Shown in pieces: positions 33,413 to 43,925 of a DNA stretch of 64,000 nucleotides (within the stretch, counting starts at the first letter, position 1; each line of letters opens with the position of its first letter). The notes under the pieces were generated by a model that was given only the letters and a program-made list of their open reading frames with translations, made no database searches and had not been told where the DNA came from. Source of the DNA: Periplaneta americana (Eukaryota; Arthropoda; Insecta; Blattodea; Blattidae); contig NC_091132.1 in assembly GCF_040183065.1 (NCBI RefSeq), forward strand, positions 91,175,106-91,239,105. Direction: 5' to 3'. The translations under genes were made by a program, and so were the position numbers.

Positions 33413-33882
33413 AAACAAACGTTTGTTGAACTCAAGTATTACAATACAAACAAATTGTAATTTAAGACAACTTAATTGGATTAGTAACAACGAAAAGTTT
33501 CGTAATACAGTGAATTGCATTAATTGAAAAGTGATTTGAAAGAAAGTTTTTTCTATATAAACAAATGATATACGTATTTAATGAAATTAACAAAATTGTA
33601 AAGTAAAAATTTAAATCTAAATCTTATTGTAGAAACATATAATCCAAACAAACGTTTGTTGAACTAAAATAATACAATACAAATAGATTGTAATTTAAGA
33701 CAACTGAATTGGATTAGTCACAACGAAAAGTTTTGTAATACAGTGAACTGCATTAAGTGAAAAGTGATTTGAAGGGAAGTTTTTATATATAAACAAATTA
33801 TATACGTATTTAATTAAATTTAAAAAAATTGTAAAATAAGAATTTAAATCTAAATCTTACTGTAGAAACATATAAACCAAAT
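33413..33882 (+). repeat. 233-bp direct tandem duplication in the receptor 5' region
   Basis: Copy 1 (33413..33645) and copy 2 (33646..33882) align with scattered substitutions and small indels. Each starts with the perfect 14-bp palindrome AACAAACGTTTGTT and continues TTGTAATTTAAGACAAC, AACGAAAAGTTT, ATACGTATTTAAT and AATCTAAATCTTA. Divergence of roughly a tenth of positions suggests it is not very recent. Confidence 0.9.
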
Positions 33883-34322
33883 TTTACTTAAAGAAACAAA
33901 AAGCGAAAGTTTAATTGAAACTCAATATCGGTACTTTTTATACAAATAAAACAGTGATTTAAATTGTGTTATTTATGTTTAAAAATATGAAAGAATATTT
34001 ACTACAAGAGATGTGTAATATAATGCAAGGTTTTGAAACTGCGACGAAAAAGTGTTTAAACCTCAAGCCGTCAGGCAGGAGGGAAACCGGTTGCTACAAC
34101 AAATAATTGTGCCTTGAGTGTTAGATGCTGCAAGTAGAAATTAAGTGATTAATGAGTGGAATAAAACGAAGACACAAGCCTGAGGACTTGAGTGCAGGTT
34201 ACGCCTAAATACCTGTAAACAGTGCAGACGTTAGTGGATTTCAAAATTTATACTATATTAACATTGTTTAGTATCTACTTTACGATGTCATTCAACTGAT
34301 TTTGTTTATAATTAAAATAATC

Positions 34323-35277
34323 ATGGATCTTTTCACCGACATTTCTACTTCCCCAGCATCGTACTTGCTGCTGGATACGCCTATGAATGACGAGGATTTC
34401 TACACGGAAAGTGTCGTCACAGACTTTAACGATTTCTCGAGTCTTATTCCAGACAACTTCTCGGCGATCGTCACAAGACCTTCTTTGAACGTGGAGCCCG
34501 TGCGAGACCCTTTGTATATAGTGATTCCTATAACAATCCTCTATTCCCTGATATTCTTCACAGGAGTCCTGGGCAACGTCGTCACATGCATCGTCATCTC
34601 CCGCAACAAACACATGCACACAGCCACCAACTACTACTTGTTCAGCCTTGCGGTATCGGACCTGCTGCTATTGGTGTCCGGTCTCCCTCAAGAGATGTAT
34701 TGTATCTGGTCCAGATACCCCTACGTGTTCGGCGAAGTTTTCTGCGTGTTGCGAGGCCTCGCTGCCGAAACGTCGGCAAATGCCACAGTGTTGACTATAA
34801 CAGCTTTCACAGTGGAACGTTATGTAGCCATCTGCCATCCGTTTCTGTCGCACACGATGTCGAAGCTGTCCCGTGCCGTGAAGCTTATTCTCGTGATATG
34901 GATCGTGGCCCTTGCCTTCGCGATACCCCAGGCGATTCAGTTCGGCATAGTGACGGGCGATTCTCCTGAGTTCGTGATGTGTACGGTGAAGAAAGTGATA
35001 TTCACGCACTCGTTTGAGATATCTACCTTCCTGTTTTTCGTGACGCCGATGACCCTTATTACCGTGTTGTACGCTCTCATAGGGCTACGGCTTAGGCGTT
35101 CCAACATGATGAAGAAGGAAGCTGGGTCCTTCAGTTGCAAACACTCCTGCAGTCCTCTGACAGCCACCGTCCTCCAACAACCACCTCAGCGGTACTCTGA
35201 AACGGGGGGTACAAGGAAGACCAGCAACTGTCGCCACCAGCAAAGTCAGTCTTCTCGTCGGGTGCTCAAGATGCTAG
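34323..35277 (+). CDS. Pyrokinin/CAPA-type neuropeptide GPCR, first coding exon (TM1-TM5)
   Basis: This encodes the N-terminal 318 residues of a class A (rhodopsin-like) plasma-membrane receptor. N-tail 1-63 has an N-glycosylation site (N45-F-S) and no signal peptide. TM1 is about 65-92 (GN at 84-85), TM2 103-125 (SLAVSD, D113), Cys141 is the conserved TM3 disulfide, TM3 138-164 (NATVLTITAFT), ERY is at 165-167, TM4 about 186-208 (W193, P202), Cys220 is in loop 2, and TM5 232-257 (P242, Y250). The block ERYVAICHPFLSHTMSKLSR is characteristic of insect pyrokinin/PBAN and CAPA receptors (Gq/calcium-coupled neuromedin-U-receptor relatives). The exon ends ...RRVLKML plus G at a consensus donor (G|GTGAGT, 35278). 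Family members continue KMLVAVV into TM6, so a split Val codon fits exactly. ATG 34323 has A at -3 and G at +4; the frame upstream starts only at a TTG. TM6/TM7 exons are not seen. I cannot decide between pyrokinin and CAPA receptor. Confidence 0.93.
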
Positions 35278-35631
35278 GTGAGTTCCGTGTTTTATAGCTC
35301 TCTACCTTTCATATACAAATTGTTTGTCCTTGACAGATACGCGAGGAGAATTGAAATTTTAAACCTTTATAGCGGGCAGGAATTAGCAAAAAGCCGCGGG
35401 TTATATAAAGCAAGTGGTACAAGTTAAGTGAATTTCAAGACATCTGATGGTAAAAAGTAAATCCGGTGAATGTTACTTATGTCCCGCCCACTATAGGAGA
35501 CATACGCCAGTTTTACACTAATCCTAAACATCTTGACGGGATAATAAAAGCCTAAAATAACCTAACCTAAGTGCGTCGGTGTCTATTCCAAAATCGGCGG
35601 AAGTCGCTCAACGCTCGTTTAACCAATATTC

Positions 35632-35677
<46 letters not shown>

Positions 35678-35996
35678 TTTTATTTTCGCTGGCAGAGTTA
35701 AGGCCATAAGGCCTTCTCTTCCACTCAACCAGCCTTAATCAATACAATACACATTTAAATTACGAATATTTACACTACACTTAAAAGGTTCTCCAGCAAT
35801 ATTCTTCAGTTAAGTTTTAACGACTAGTAGACTACATATTTATTTAAATTTAGATAAACCTATAAGGTAAAGTAGTAACTTAATTTATGAGCTACTTTAA
35901 TTCAATCAATTATAATTAATTTGAGATTTGAGACAGCTAGTAAAATGATGAAAATTAATTTAATATAAGCTTACCAGAACTATGTTACAGGGAGAA

Positions 35997-36041
<45 letters not shown>

Positions 36042-36189
36042 CTATAATGAGAATATTAATGTAATTGCCATTAGAGGTTTTGTAAATCTATTTAGAGAAA
36101 TTAATGATGATAATAAGAATGGACAGATGTTAGTTTCATTATATGTAATTCGCTCAGTCGGCGGTGGATACTCTACATTGACCGTACAT
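35278..36189 (+). other. Start of the receptor intron; microsatellites and repeat scraps
   Basis: The donor GTGAGT opens an intron. It holds (AAT)n at 35634..35675, a repeat end related to 1008 (CGCTGGCAGAGTTAAGGCC at 35676..35800) and (AT)n at 36001..36040. I looked for the TM6 continuation (CWAPFH-type coding) and did not recognise it anywhere downstream. Confidence 0.6.
35676..35800 (-). repeat. Dispersed repeat end (GCTGGCAGAGTTAAGGCC family) with (ATT)n tail
   Basis: Read on the minus strand it ends GGCCTTAACTCTGCCAGCG, AAAATAAAACA and an (ATT)n tail. It matches 1008..1160 and the fragment at 41955..41992. Confidence 0.55.
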
Positions 36190-36502
36190 CCGTGGCGCTG
36201 ACCGACCAGCCGGCTGCTGGCCTCACGTCCACATACCTTAGTAGAGGTGGACGATCATCCAACCAGAATGGCAGTATCGTGTGGTTAGCAAGATTATCCC
36301 CCCAGCCGTTATAGTTGGTTTGAGAAACCGGATTTTCGCTACCTATCGTAGCTGCCCAAGTGCATCACGATGCTGGGTGGGCACCGGTCCCATACACTGG
36401 CCGAAATATAATAAGAAAATTTCTTTCCCTCTTGAGGAGTCGAACCAGCGCGCATTCCGTAACGCGAGTCTAGGCAGGATGCTTTATGCCACGGCGCGGG
36501 AC
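36190..36502 (-). mobile_element. tRNA-derived SINE (same family as 16017), minus strand
   Basis: From 36502 on the minus strand: GTCCCGCGCCGTGGCATAAA, TTACGGAATGCGCGCTGGTTCGA-type B box, GGTGCCCACCCAGCATCGTG, AACCAACTATAACGGCTG and GTGGACGTGAGGCCAGCAGC. It ends near 36190, slightly shorter than the 16017 copy. Lies in the receptor intron. Confidence 0.85.
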
Positions 36503-36669
36503 AGATATCTGATGGTAGCAAGTCGAAATTTACTGCCCTCATGTGCTCAGATATCTCTCTAAAATCGATATATTTTATAATTGGTGTTAACGAGTGTGAG
36601 TATTTTCTTTCTCTCAGTTTTAGTTTTATAATAATCTGTTTATTTTACTACGTTTTATTAACTGCTATG

Positions 36670-36866
36670 GTTGTCTAGCGTCTGAATGAGATGAATGTGA
36701 TAATGACAGCGAAACGAGTCCAGGGTCAAGTTCTGAAACTTACCTAGCATTTGCTCTTAAGGCGTTCAGGGAAAAACCCGGAAAAGCCTCAACCAGGACT
36801 TGAACCCTGCCTCTAGTTTCACGGTGAGATCTGTAACCATTACTCTACAGTGGTAGACCTCAGTGT
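36670..36866 (-). mobile_element. tRNA-derived SINE (ACCTGTGGAGTAACGG family), minus, diverged
   Basis: Minus strand: TCTACCACTGTAGAGTAATGG head, a B-box-like GGTTCAAGTCC, GAGGCTTTTCCGGGTTTTTC, GCAAATGCTAGGTAAGTTTC and CATTCAGACGCTAGACAACC tail. Clearly the family of 8058 and 30933. Confidence 0.75.
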
Positions 36867-37087
36867 AGTGCCAAATTTGATTTATAGCCTAATTTTAACA
36901 GTGCCAGTCATAAATATGTCAAGCTATATCGTGAAGTTAAGTAACTGATAAACATGACTCATAGTTCGCTGTCCAATATTACTGAAAATTAAAATCCGGT
37001 TGCGTAAATTATCGAACATTTTCAGAACTTCAATGTCGACCGTAAAATAGACGATCTGTAGCTGTGATAAAGATTTAGGCTTAATTG

Positions 37088-37089
<2 letters not shown>

Positions 37090-37138
<49 letters not shown>
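37090..37138. repeat. (AAT)n microsatellite
   Basis: Sixteen or so AAT units immediately before a SINE. Confidence 0.9.
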
Positions 37139-37139
<1 letters not shown>

Positions 37140-37153
37140 TTAATATTATTATT

Positions 37154-37355
37154 CGGCCTGGTTGGCGCAGTTTGTATAACGCTGACCTTCTATTCCCGAA
37201 GTTGCGGGTTCGATCTTGGCCAGGTCGATAGTATTTAAGTGTGCTTAAATACGACAGGCATATCTCGATAGATTTACTGGCATATAAATTTCCGGCACAC
37301 CGACGACACTGATAATCCTCGGCAGTTGCGAGCGTCGTTAAATAAAACATAACAT
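37154..37355 (+). mobile_element. tRNA-derived SINE (GGCCTGGTTGGCGCAG family)
   Basis: The head CGGCCTGGTTGGCGCAGTTT with A box, GCGGGTTCGATCTTGGCC B box, then TTTAAGTGTGCTTAAATACG, GATTTACTGGCATATAAATT, CCGGCACACCGACGACACTG, and a tail GCGAGCGTCGTTAAATAAAA followed by an (ATT)n run. Other copies: 48388/49540 (minus, split), 56540, 57652. Confidence 0.9.
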
Positions 37356-37356
37356 A

Positions 37357-37423
<67 letters not shown>
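37357..37423. repeat. (ATT)n microsatellite at SINE tail
   Basis: More than twenty ATT units directly follow the SINE tail AACATAACATAT. Confidence 0.9.
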
Positions 37424-37426
<3 letters not shown>

Positions 37427-38069
37427 TCTGATTGAGGATCTGGTAGATATGGCTAGCACTGAAAGCGAACCCAGGTAGATTTATATGCAGTAGGCCTAAT
37501 AAATGCGCACTAAAACCTACCAGTGAGAAATGCACAGCACTTCGCGTATTTGGATCTGTTCACCGTTTTACCACAAATAACTTCACAGCAGAGTTAGCAA
37601 TTTTTCCTACTACTTTCTCGAAACTTACGTCGCAAAATATAGTTCCTTTCTTCCTGTACGTTGTATTTATTCGGCTTTACACACCCCTCGCTATACCAAT
37701 GCAGCCGATTTTTTACACAAGCATCTCAAAAAGAATGTTTTTACGTCTAATCCTTCAATCCACATAGCCATTGATGTACTAAAAATTTCATGCTGAAACA
37801 TGTTTGAAATTTTAAAGTGTCATCAGAAAGCAGTTCAGAAGAAAGCAGCAAATTAAATTCATGTATTATTCGTAAATGTCAGGGATACGACAGAAAATAT
37901 ATCAGCCGATTTCAGTTTCTAAAGAAGGTCAGTCGGCTAAACTTACCCGTAAATTGAAACCGCAGACTGTGTGTCAACATATCTCCCAAGATTTTAACGC
38001 ACACAATGTTTAACTTCACCTACTATTAATCATATATTCTAACCCCACTGGTAACGACGTACAATATTA
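37424..38069. other. No recognisable features
   Basis: AT-rich; no coding remnant or repeat family recognised. Confidence 0.5.
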
Positions 38070-38330
38070 GGAGCCACCGGCGTGGCTAAGTCGGTTAAAG
38101 AGCTTGCCTGCCGGTCTGAAATTGCGCTCGGGCGCGGGTTCGATCCCCGCTTGGGCTGATTACCTGGTTGGTTTTTTCCGAGGTTTTCTCCAACCGTAAG
38201 GTGAATGCTAGGTAATCTATGGCGAATCCTCGGCCTCATTTCGCCAAATACCATCTCGCTAACCAATCTCATCGACGCTATATAACTTTGTAGTTGATAC
38301 AGCGTCGTTAAATAACCAACAAAAAAAACA
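38070..38330 (+). mobile_element. tRNA-derived SINE (GGAGCCACCGGCGTGGCTAA family), near full length
   Basis: A box in GGCGTGGCTAAGTCGGTTAA, B box GCGGGTTCGATCCCCGC, body GGCTGATTACCTGGTTGG, TTTTTCCGAGGTTTTCTCC, GGCGAATCCTCGGCCTCATT, tail GATACAGCGTCGTTAAATAA then ACCAACAAAAAAAA. Best-preserved copy of its family here (others 11088, 40027, 50583). Confidence 0.92.
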
Positions 38331-38481
38331 ATTTTAGGCCTACTCTCTTTTACTGTGGTTAAAAGTGGACAGTTCTAAGTCTGTAAAAGTGGGAAGGAAA
38401 ATTCTGCGCTCTTTTCATGCTTTCCGCGGTGAGTTTACGAATTATTTCCAGCGTTATTTTGTTGCGCTTTTGATAGAAAAA

Positions 38482-39617
38482 TACAGGGACATCATTTTAT
38501 TTTTACTTCAATTTTTATTGTACCTGAGTTTTTTTAATGTAGGCTACTTCGCTCCCACCCCCTCTACTAGTAAACTTCCAAACATTCTCCACACAGAACC
38601 AAGCGTATATAGTCAAAGTCGCCTTAAGGTCGTAGTAAACACAAACAGTACTAAGTGAGTATAGTATGTTCCAGAAATATGTTCGCGTTTTCCAGTGACG
38701 AAAGAGGTTTCAATATTGAATCATATTTTTGCACAGGTACTGTCGTCCATTTGCCTACATCGCATCCTGGTTTCCCTCCACCCGCTTCTGCTGGCCCTCT
38801 GTAAAGTCTGTGGTTGGGCTGTCTTACCTCTTTTCTGAAAACATTAATTTCTGTTAGAAATTGGACTCCTACGTAATATTATGCAATTTTTAAAATAACT
38901 TAAATTAAAGGGCCTCGTTAATTAATTGTCACGTGATTTCCCTCCTTTCTACAACCCTGCGACAAAACTCTTGGGCGGACAGTAGATAGCATGTCTGAGT
39001 AATTTTATCTTTTCGGATCGGGCAGAAGTGAAGACTGAATTTACAGTACGTAAGGTACTCTTTCATAGAGTAGGTACAGAATTATTTCAACATGAGTTAC
39101 TGATACGAAGTACGAACCTGGTAATTGGAATTACATACAATATTCTATAGTGCGATAATATGAACATTAGAACTGAAGGCCGTATCGAAATGAACCGCCA
39201 CCATTTTGAAAAATGTGTTTAAATATCCATATTATGATTCTTTTTCATTCTAACTTCATTCTCTATATCGTATGCTAATGTGCTGTAGACAGTATAATAT
39301 ACACTGCATAATGAATACGTTCGCATGGATACCTCGGTTCATGAGTAAAAACACATTCTTAATACAGTACTGAATTTTGATTAAACAAAAACCTAATGAA
39401 AATTATCGAACTCAAAATCGCGATATTTCCTAGTTTATGTAAATGGATGAAATGCTTTTCTTCCCTCCTATACCTAGTAAAGTGATTTGTTTGTGTTTTA
39501 CGCCAGTATCAACGAACTCCAGTCGTGGAAGGAGGTAGCGAACGGGTTTACGGTTTTCTAAAGGTATAGCCAGGTTAATATTAAAAATGTTAGTAAAAAT
39601 AAAATGATGTCCCTGTA
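38482..39617 (+). mobile_element. 1.1-kb TA-target element, copy C
   Basis: Starts TACAGGGACATCATTTTAT and ends AAAATGATGTCCCTGTA. Same orientation and internal landmarks as copy A, for example CCTCTACTAGTAAACTTCC and 'GGTACTGTCGTCCATTTGCC'. Outside the ends, ...GAAAAA|TA and TA|CAACAG are unrelated sequence, as expected for a TA target. Confidence 0.88.
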
Positions 39618-39861
39618 CAACAGCTGATGCGCTTTCAATGTTTTCCGGGCTGATATGTACATCTATTACCAGGCAGTATATCTCACTTGACGATAAGCTG
39701 ATGTGTCAGAGGAAGAACAATTTGTTTGTATACATCTTAAAACTAATTAGTGAAATAGGAATTGGTCAACCTACCCCTTTATCTCCTGGCTTATTTGCCT
39801 CATGAGCGATGCCTCATTGGTGTCCCTTATGAAGCTCAATCTGTCTTCCGATAGTTGACTA

Positions 39862-39908
<47 letters not shown>

Positions 39909-40026
39909 ACCTAATACATTAGAGTAATATACAACACAAGAAGATGAGTGGTACAAACGTGTTGCATAATAAAATAGCATTATATTGAGCTGCTCTTGTT
40001 TCCAGAGTGTTTAAAAATGTCGCTCG
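39618..40026. other. No gene; (AAT)n at 39867..39905
   Basis: A short AAT microsatellite is the only feature seen. Confidence 0.6.
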
Positions 40027-40275
40027 TGAACGGCGTGGCTCAGACGACAGCCTGATAAGCCGGAGCTCCGCTCGGGCGTGGTTTCGATTTCCGCTCGGGC
40101 TGATTATCTGGTTGAGATTTTCCGAGGCTTTCCTCAAATTTAAGGCTAATGTCAGGTGATCTATGGCGAATGCTCTGTCTCGTCTCTCCAAACACCATTT
40201 TACTATCATCAATTCCGTGAATGTTAAATAACTTGGTAGTTAATAGGGAGCCGTTAAATAAACAATTGAAAAACT
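40027..40275 (+). mobile_element. tRNA-derived SINE (family of 38070), diverged
   Basis: GAACGGCGTGGCTCAGACGA head, GGTTTCGATTTCCGC at the B box position, GGGCTGATTATCTGGTTGAG, GGCGAATGCTCTGTCTCGTC and tail GGAGCCGTTAAATAAACAAT. Confidence 0.8.
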
Positions 40276-40409
40276 CACTCTTCGGATGATCTCCTGAGAA
40301 AGCTGGGCGTAACTTTCAGCCGATTATGGATAAACATTAGACAAGTTATATTTATCGGAAATATAATAATCCTAGTATTTACTAGCCTAATGATAACAAT
40401 AGTCTACAC

Positions 40410-41812
40410 CAGGCATGTCAGAAATCAGACTCTGAATGTGCATGTATGTGCACGGAACGCCGGTCTGTGCAGATTGAGTCATTCACGTGTTGCTCTTACC
40501 AGTTCTTAGCCGGAGGGATGTACAAGAATCTATTCTGCGCCTCTAGTGTTCAATTATTTGGACATTATAAACACGCTTAGCAGAAGGACAAAAACACAAT
40601 TATTGTCAGTGTCTATATTTGACAATAATTGTAACACAAGAAACAATAGACTTACCGGTACTCAGTTACAATTCACAAATCAGTTATTTGTAAAGAATCA
40701 TTTATTTACATGATTTGTATACAGTATTTGAAGAAAATATAAATATTGCAGTAATTTTGGAACAACAAAAAACGAACACAGTATTTTTCATTTTACTTAG
40801 TAGATGTACTGATTATTTTAAAGTAATACTCTTTCATTGTTTCTCAAGCATTATTGGGACCATTGGTGCACAAATGTTAAAGAAAATATTTTACTCCCAA
40901 TTACATGCAATTGGACATTGTGAGACTTTTACACTGGAATCATTTCCTTGCTGTATATTAATATAAATTCACATTATTATTAATAATTTGGATAAATTAA
41001 GCTTGAATTTAAATTTATATATAGTTTATTTGGAAAACTTTGAGAGCAAGTATCAGCAAGTTGGGAGCGTTGCTGAATTGAGTTCACAAGCTGTGAAACG
41101 AGTACATTTCCTTTATGTAAGGTTTAAAGATTTATTAACGTAAGTATATTAAGATAATATAGTAACGTGAGATGGAAAATTCGTCATTATGTATTATTTT
41201 TTCCAGAAAATTTTTCCGCCTTACAAATAGTTGCTTTCTTCCTTCCCTTACAACCTCAAGACCCTCACATGTATTCTCCACTCAATATTCTCATCACTTA
41301 TCAGCTTATCAAATAAAAGTTGTAAGTCGTCTAACCATTGATGGCTGAGTTAGTACAGACTCCAAAACAACATCATTGTCATGTTTGTCTTGCCGTGAGA
41401 GTACTAATTAAGAAATAAGGGCTGGCGAATATCATATTTTGAGAACTTTACTAATCTGATTTTAAATTCTCACATCATTATTATGTCCACATGATATGTT
41501 GAAAGCCTTTCATTTTAAAATAATTACTGTTGGCTGAGGAAAACATCATAACAGTTATGTTATATGATTTGTGATTTCTCTTCTTCGTTATATCTGTGGA
41601 CTCCTCGCTTTATTTTTCATAACGCATTCACAATCACAGCTCAATGAGCACACGTACTGATCTGTCTGAAACCAAAGCTGTTCTGCTATTGCAGGTAATG
41701 TACAGCCCTGTCGCGTTCCCCTCCAAGCCGATTCATTCCCTCTAGGTAGGGGAATGGGAACTGCACATTGCACGGAAACCAGTGCACAATGTGCAGGGTT
41801 TTGACATTCCTG
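40410..41812. mobile_element. hAT-type non-autonomous element, 1403 bp, TSD GTCTACAC
   Basis: The left end CAGGCATGTCAGAAATC and the reverse complement of the right end (CAGGAATGTCAAAACCC, then TGCACATTGTGCAC) are short imperfect inverted repeats of hAT style. The flanking 8 bp GTCTACAC is perfect at 40402..40409 and 41813..41820. I recognise no transposase inside; the interior is AT-rich with short ORFs only. It depends on a hAT transposase in trans. Confidence 0.88.
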
Positions 41813-41954
41813 GTCTACACATACTGTATAATGTTTATATTACGATTGTTTTATTTGAAATAAATTAAATTACGAAAATGAAGCGTGTGAAAGTAATAAA
41901 AATATGTAATCTACGAAATAATTATTTATAATGGTATTAAACATGGTAACAGAA

Positions 41955-41992
41955 ACTAAGCTTACGGCCTTAACTTTACCAGAATAAATAAA
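41955..41992 (+). repeat. Fragment of the GGCCTTAAC dispersed repeat next to a TAAA tract
   Basis: AGCTTACGGCCTTAACTTTA then CCAGAATAAATAAA is the reverse complement of the repeat end at 35676 and 1008. The TAAA tract is the insertion site of the Helitron. Confidence 0.55.
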
Positions 41993-43118
41993 TCTATACT
42001 AATAATAAATCTGTAGCCGAAATTTTTCTGGTAATTTTCGATTTTCTAAAAATAATTGGTCCTAACATATATAATTAACCACCCTGAAACCGAAAATCGC
42101 ATTTTTGAAATTTTTGTTTGTATGTCTATCTGTAAGTTTGTTACCTTTTCACGCGATAATGGCTGAACCGATTTATATGAAAACTGGAATATAAATTAAG
42201 TTCGTTGTAACTTAGATTTTTAGGCTATATGGCATTCAAAATACTTTATTTAAAAGGGGGGTTATAAGGGAGCCTGAATTAAATAAATCGAAATATCTCG
42301 CTTATTATTGATTTTTGTGAAAAATGTTACATAACAAAAGTTTCTTTAAAACTGATTTCCGATAAGTTTTTTCTTTACAAAATTTTGATAGGATTGATAT
42401 TTAATGAGATAAATGAGTTTTAAAATTAAAATAACGCCATCTAAGACGGTGCAATGAATTAAGAACAAATGATTTCGTCTATAAGGGGCCTTGGACAACA
42501 ACAATCGAAACAGGGGCCTTGGACATCAACAATCGAAAGCTATTAAACATAGCCTACAGAGAATGTTTCTGTGTTTGTATGAAGTAATATCAGAAGCTAA
42601 ATTAACCGATTTGTATAATTAATTATTATTTCACCATTGGAAAGTGTAGTTTCTCTAGATGGACATAATGCTATAATGTTATTAGATTAACGTCTGAGTA
42701 AATCGAGGACAGGTAAGATTAAAATAGCTTCTTATGCACAGAAAATTTGATAGGCTATTTTGTACATTCGTTTTCTGTATTTTTTAAAATAATATTTATG
42801 TACACTCATTTTAATCTCAGAGAATTAACGAACAACGAGGGTGTATGGATTTAGTATGCGGTAATAGTACGTTAGCTTAGCAATCCATTATTTTATAATT
42901 CAAATTTTAACTATGCTCAATTGAATCGTGTTAAAATACATAAAATATATATGTGCAATAAAGGCAATGCAAAAAAAAAAAAAAATTGGGTAATGAGCGA
43001 AGCAGATTATCTTGCGCTGTTGTAAAAGTTGTTCCCGGGATCAAACGTCCTATTTTAATTATGTAATTACTTTATATTTATTTCTAACAGGTGCAGCGGA
43101 GCGCACGGGTACGGCTAG
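41993..43118 (+). mobile_element. Non-autonomous Helitron, 1126 bp
   Basis: Helitron hallmarks are present: 5' end TCTATACTAATAATAAATC, 3' end GCGCACGGGTACGGCTAG (CTAG terminus) with a preceding GC hairpin (GTGC-AGCGGAGC-GCAC), no terminal inverted repeats, no target duplication, and insertion between A and T: left flank ...AATAAATAAA, right flank TAAATAAATAAA. The two flanks together form one TAAA tract. No Rep/helicase ORF is present, so replication functions must be supplied elsewhere. Confidence 0.85.
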
Positions 43119-43437
43119 TAAATAAATAAATAAATAAATAAATAAATAGACAGACAGACAGACAGACAAATAAATAAATGAATAAATGACTGATTGAATA
43201 AATAAATAAATGAATAAATGAGTGAATGAATAAATGACTGAATGAATAAGTGACTGAATGAATAAATAAATAAATAAATGACTGATTGAATAAATAAATA
43301 AATAAATAAATAAATAAATGACTGAATGAATAAATGAATAAACAAACACGCAAGTAAGTAAGTGACAAAGTAAGTACATAATTAAATAACAAGTAAATAA
43401 ATAAATAAGTAAATAAAATAAGTGAATAAGTAAACTT
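43119..43437. repeat. Tetranucleotide array (TAAA/TGAA/GACA)
   Basis: Imperfect TAAA, TGAA, GACA and GACTGAA units for over 300 bp. Apparent minus-strand ORFs rich in FIYLFIHSF are by-products of this repeat. Confidence 0.9.
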
Positions 43438-43440
43438 ATG

Positions 43441-43629
43441 AGCCGTATTCATAGATATTCTTAGCGCGGGCTTCTGGTGGATGATCAGCGAACTAACGTT
43501 TTCCGTATTCATAAACCAGTGTTAACGATATGATATGATATGAATCCTGTACAAATAACCAGTCTATAGCCGTGGCTAGTTTAGCAAGCTCGTAGCACGG
43601 GCTAGCGAAATATCTATGAATAGCATCCT
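43441..43629. mobile_element. ~190-bp MITE with GCCGTATTCATAGATATT ends
   Basis: GCCGTATTCATAGATATTCT at the left and, inverted, GATGCTATTCATAGATATTT at the right; GCGCGGGCT matches AGCCCGTGCT next to them. An internal partial repeat, TTCCGTATTCATAAACC, lies at about 43500. Confidence 0.65.
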
Positions 43630-43670
43630 AAATCTGTTTCAAACCGGAGCTGCGTATTCTAAAGCAAGTT

Positions 43671-43925
43671 TTAGACTAGCGATACGAAATGAGCTCTTGT
43701 TCGGGTCCTCATGGGTAAGAAATTTCTCGTTAAATTTCGGTCAGTAGGGAAATCCGGTTTCGTAATCCAGTTCTAACGGTTGGAGGGAAGAATAATGGTG
43801 CTCACCAAACGTACCCCCTACTGGCTGGATCAAAGTTAACGTTTGTTGGAGCATGTGGGGGTGAAGTAGTCAACTTGTTGTTCTCGTCCCTTCATGGGCT
43901 GTCGCGTCACGGATTTGATTTCGAT
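43671..43925 (+). mobile_element. SINE fragment, diverged relative of the 16017 family
   Basis: In order TTCGGGTCCTCATGG, AAATTTCGGTCAGTAGGGA, TCCGGTTTCGTAATCCAG, GGCTGGATCAAAG and CCTTCATGGGCTGTCG, matching the body order of the 16017 SINE. The tRNA-like head is mostly lost. Confidence 0.6.

Noticed and set aside
34302-34322. Upstream TTG start adding seven residues to the receptor
   Set aside because: TTG is not a normal eukaryotic start, and the ATG at 34323 has a better context.
34275-35167. Antisense and alternative-frame ORFs over the receptor exon
   Set aside because: Shadows of the receptor reading frame, which has clear GPCR motifs.
37274-37459. Open frame with a poly-Asn run
   Set aside because: Produced by the ATT/AAT microsatellite at the SINE tail.
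43059-43512. Minus-strand open frames of 76-142 codons rich in Phe/Ile/Tyr/Leu
   Set aside because: They are translations of the TAAA/TGAA tetranucleotide array in three frames; no start context or domain.
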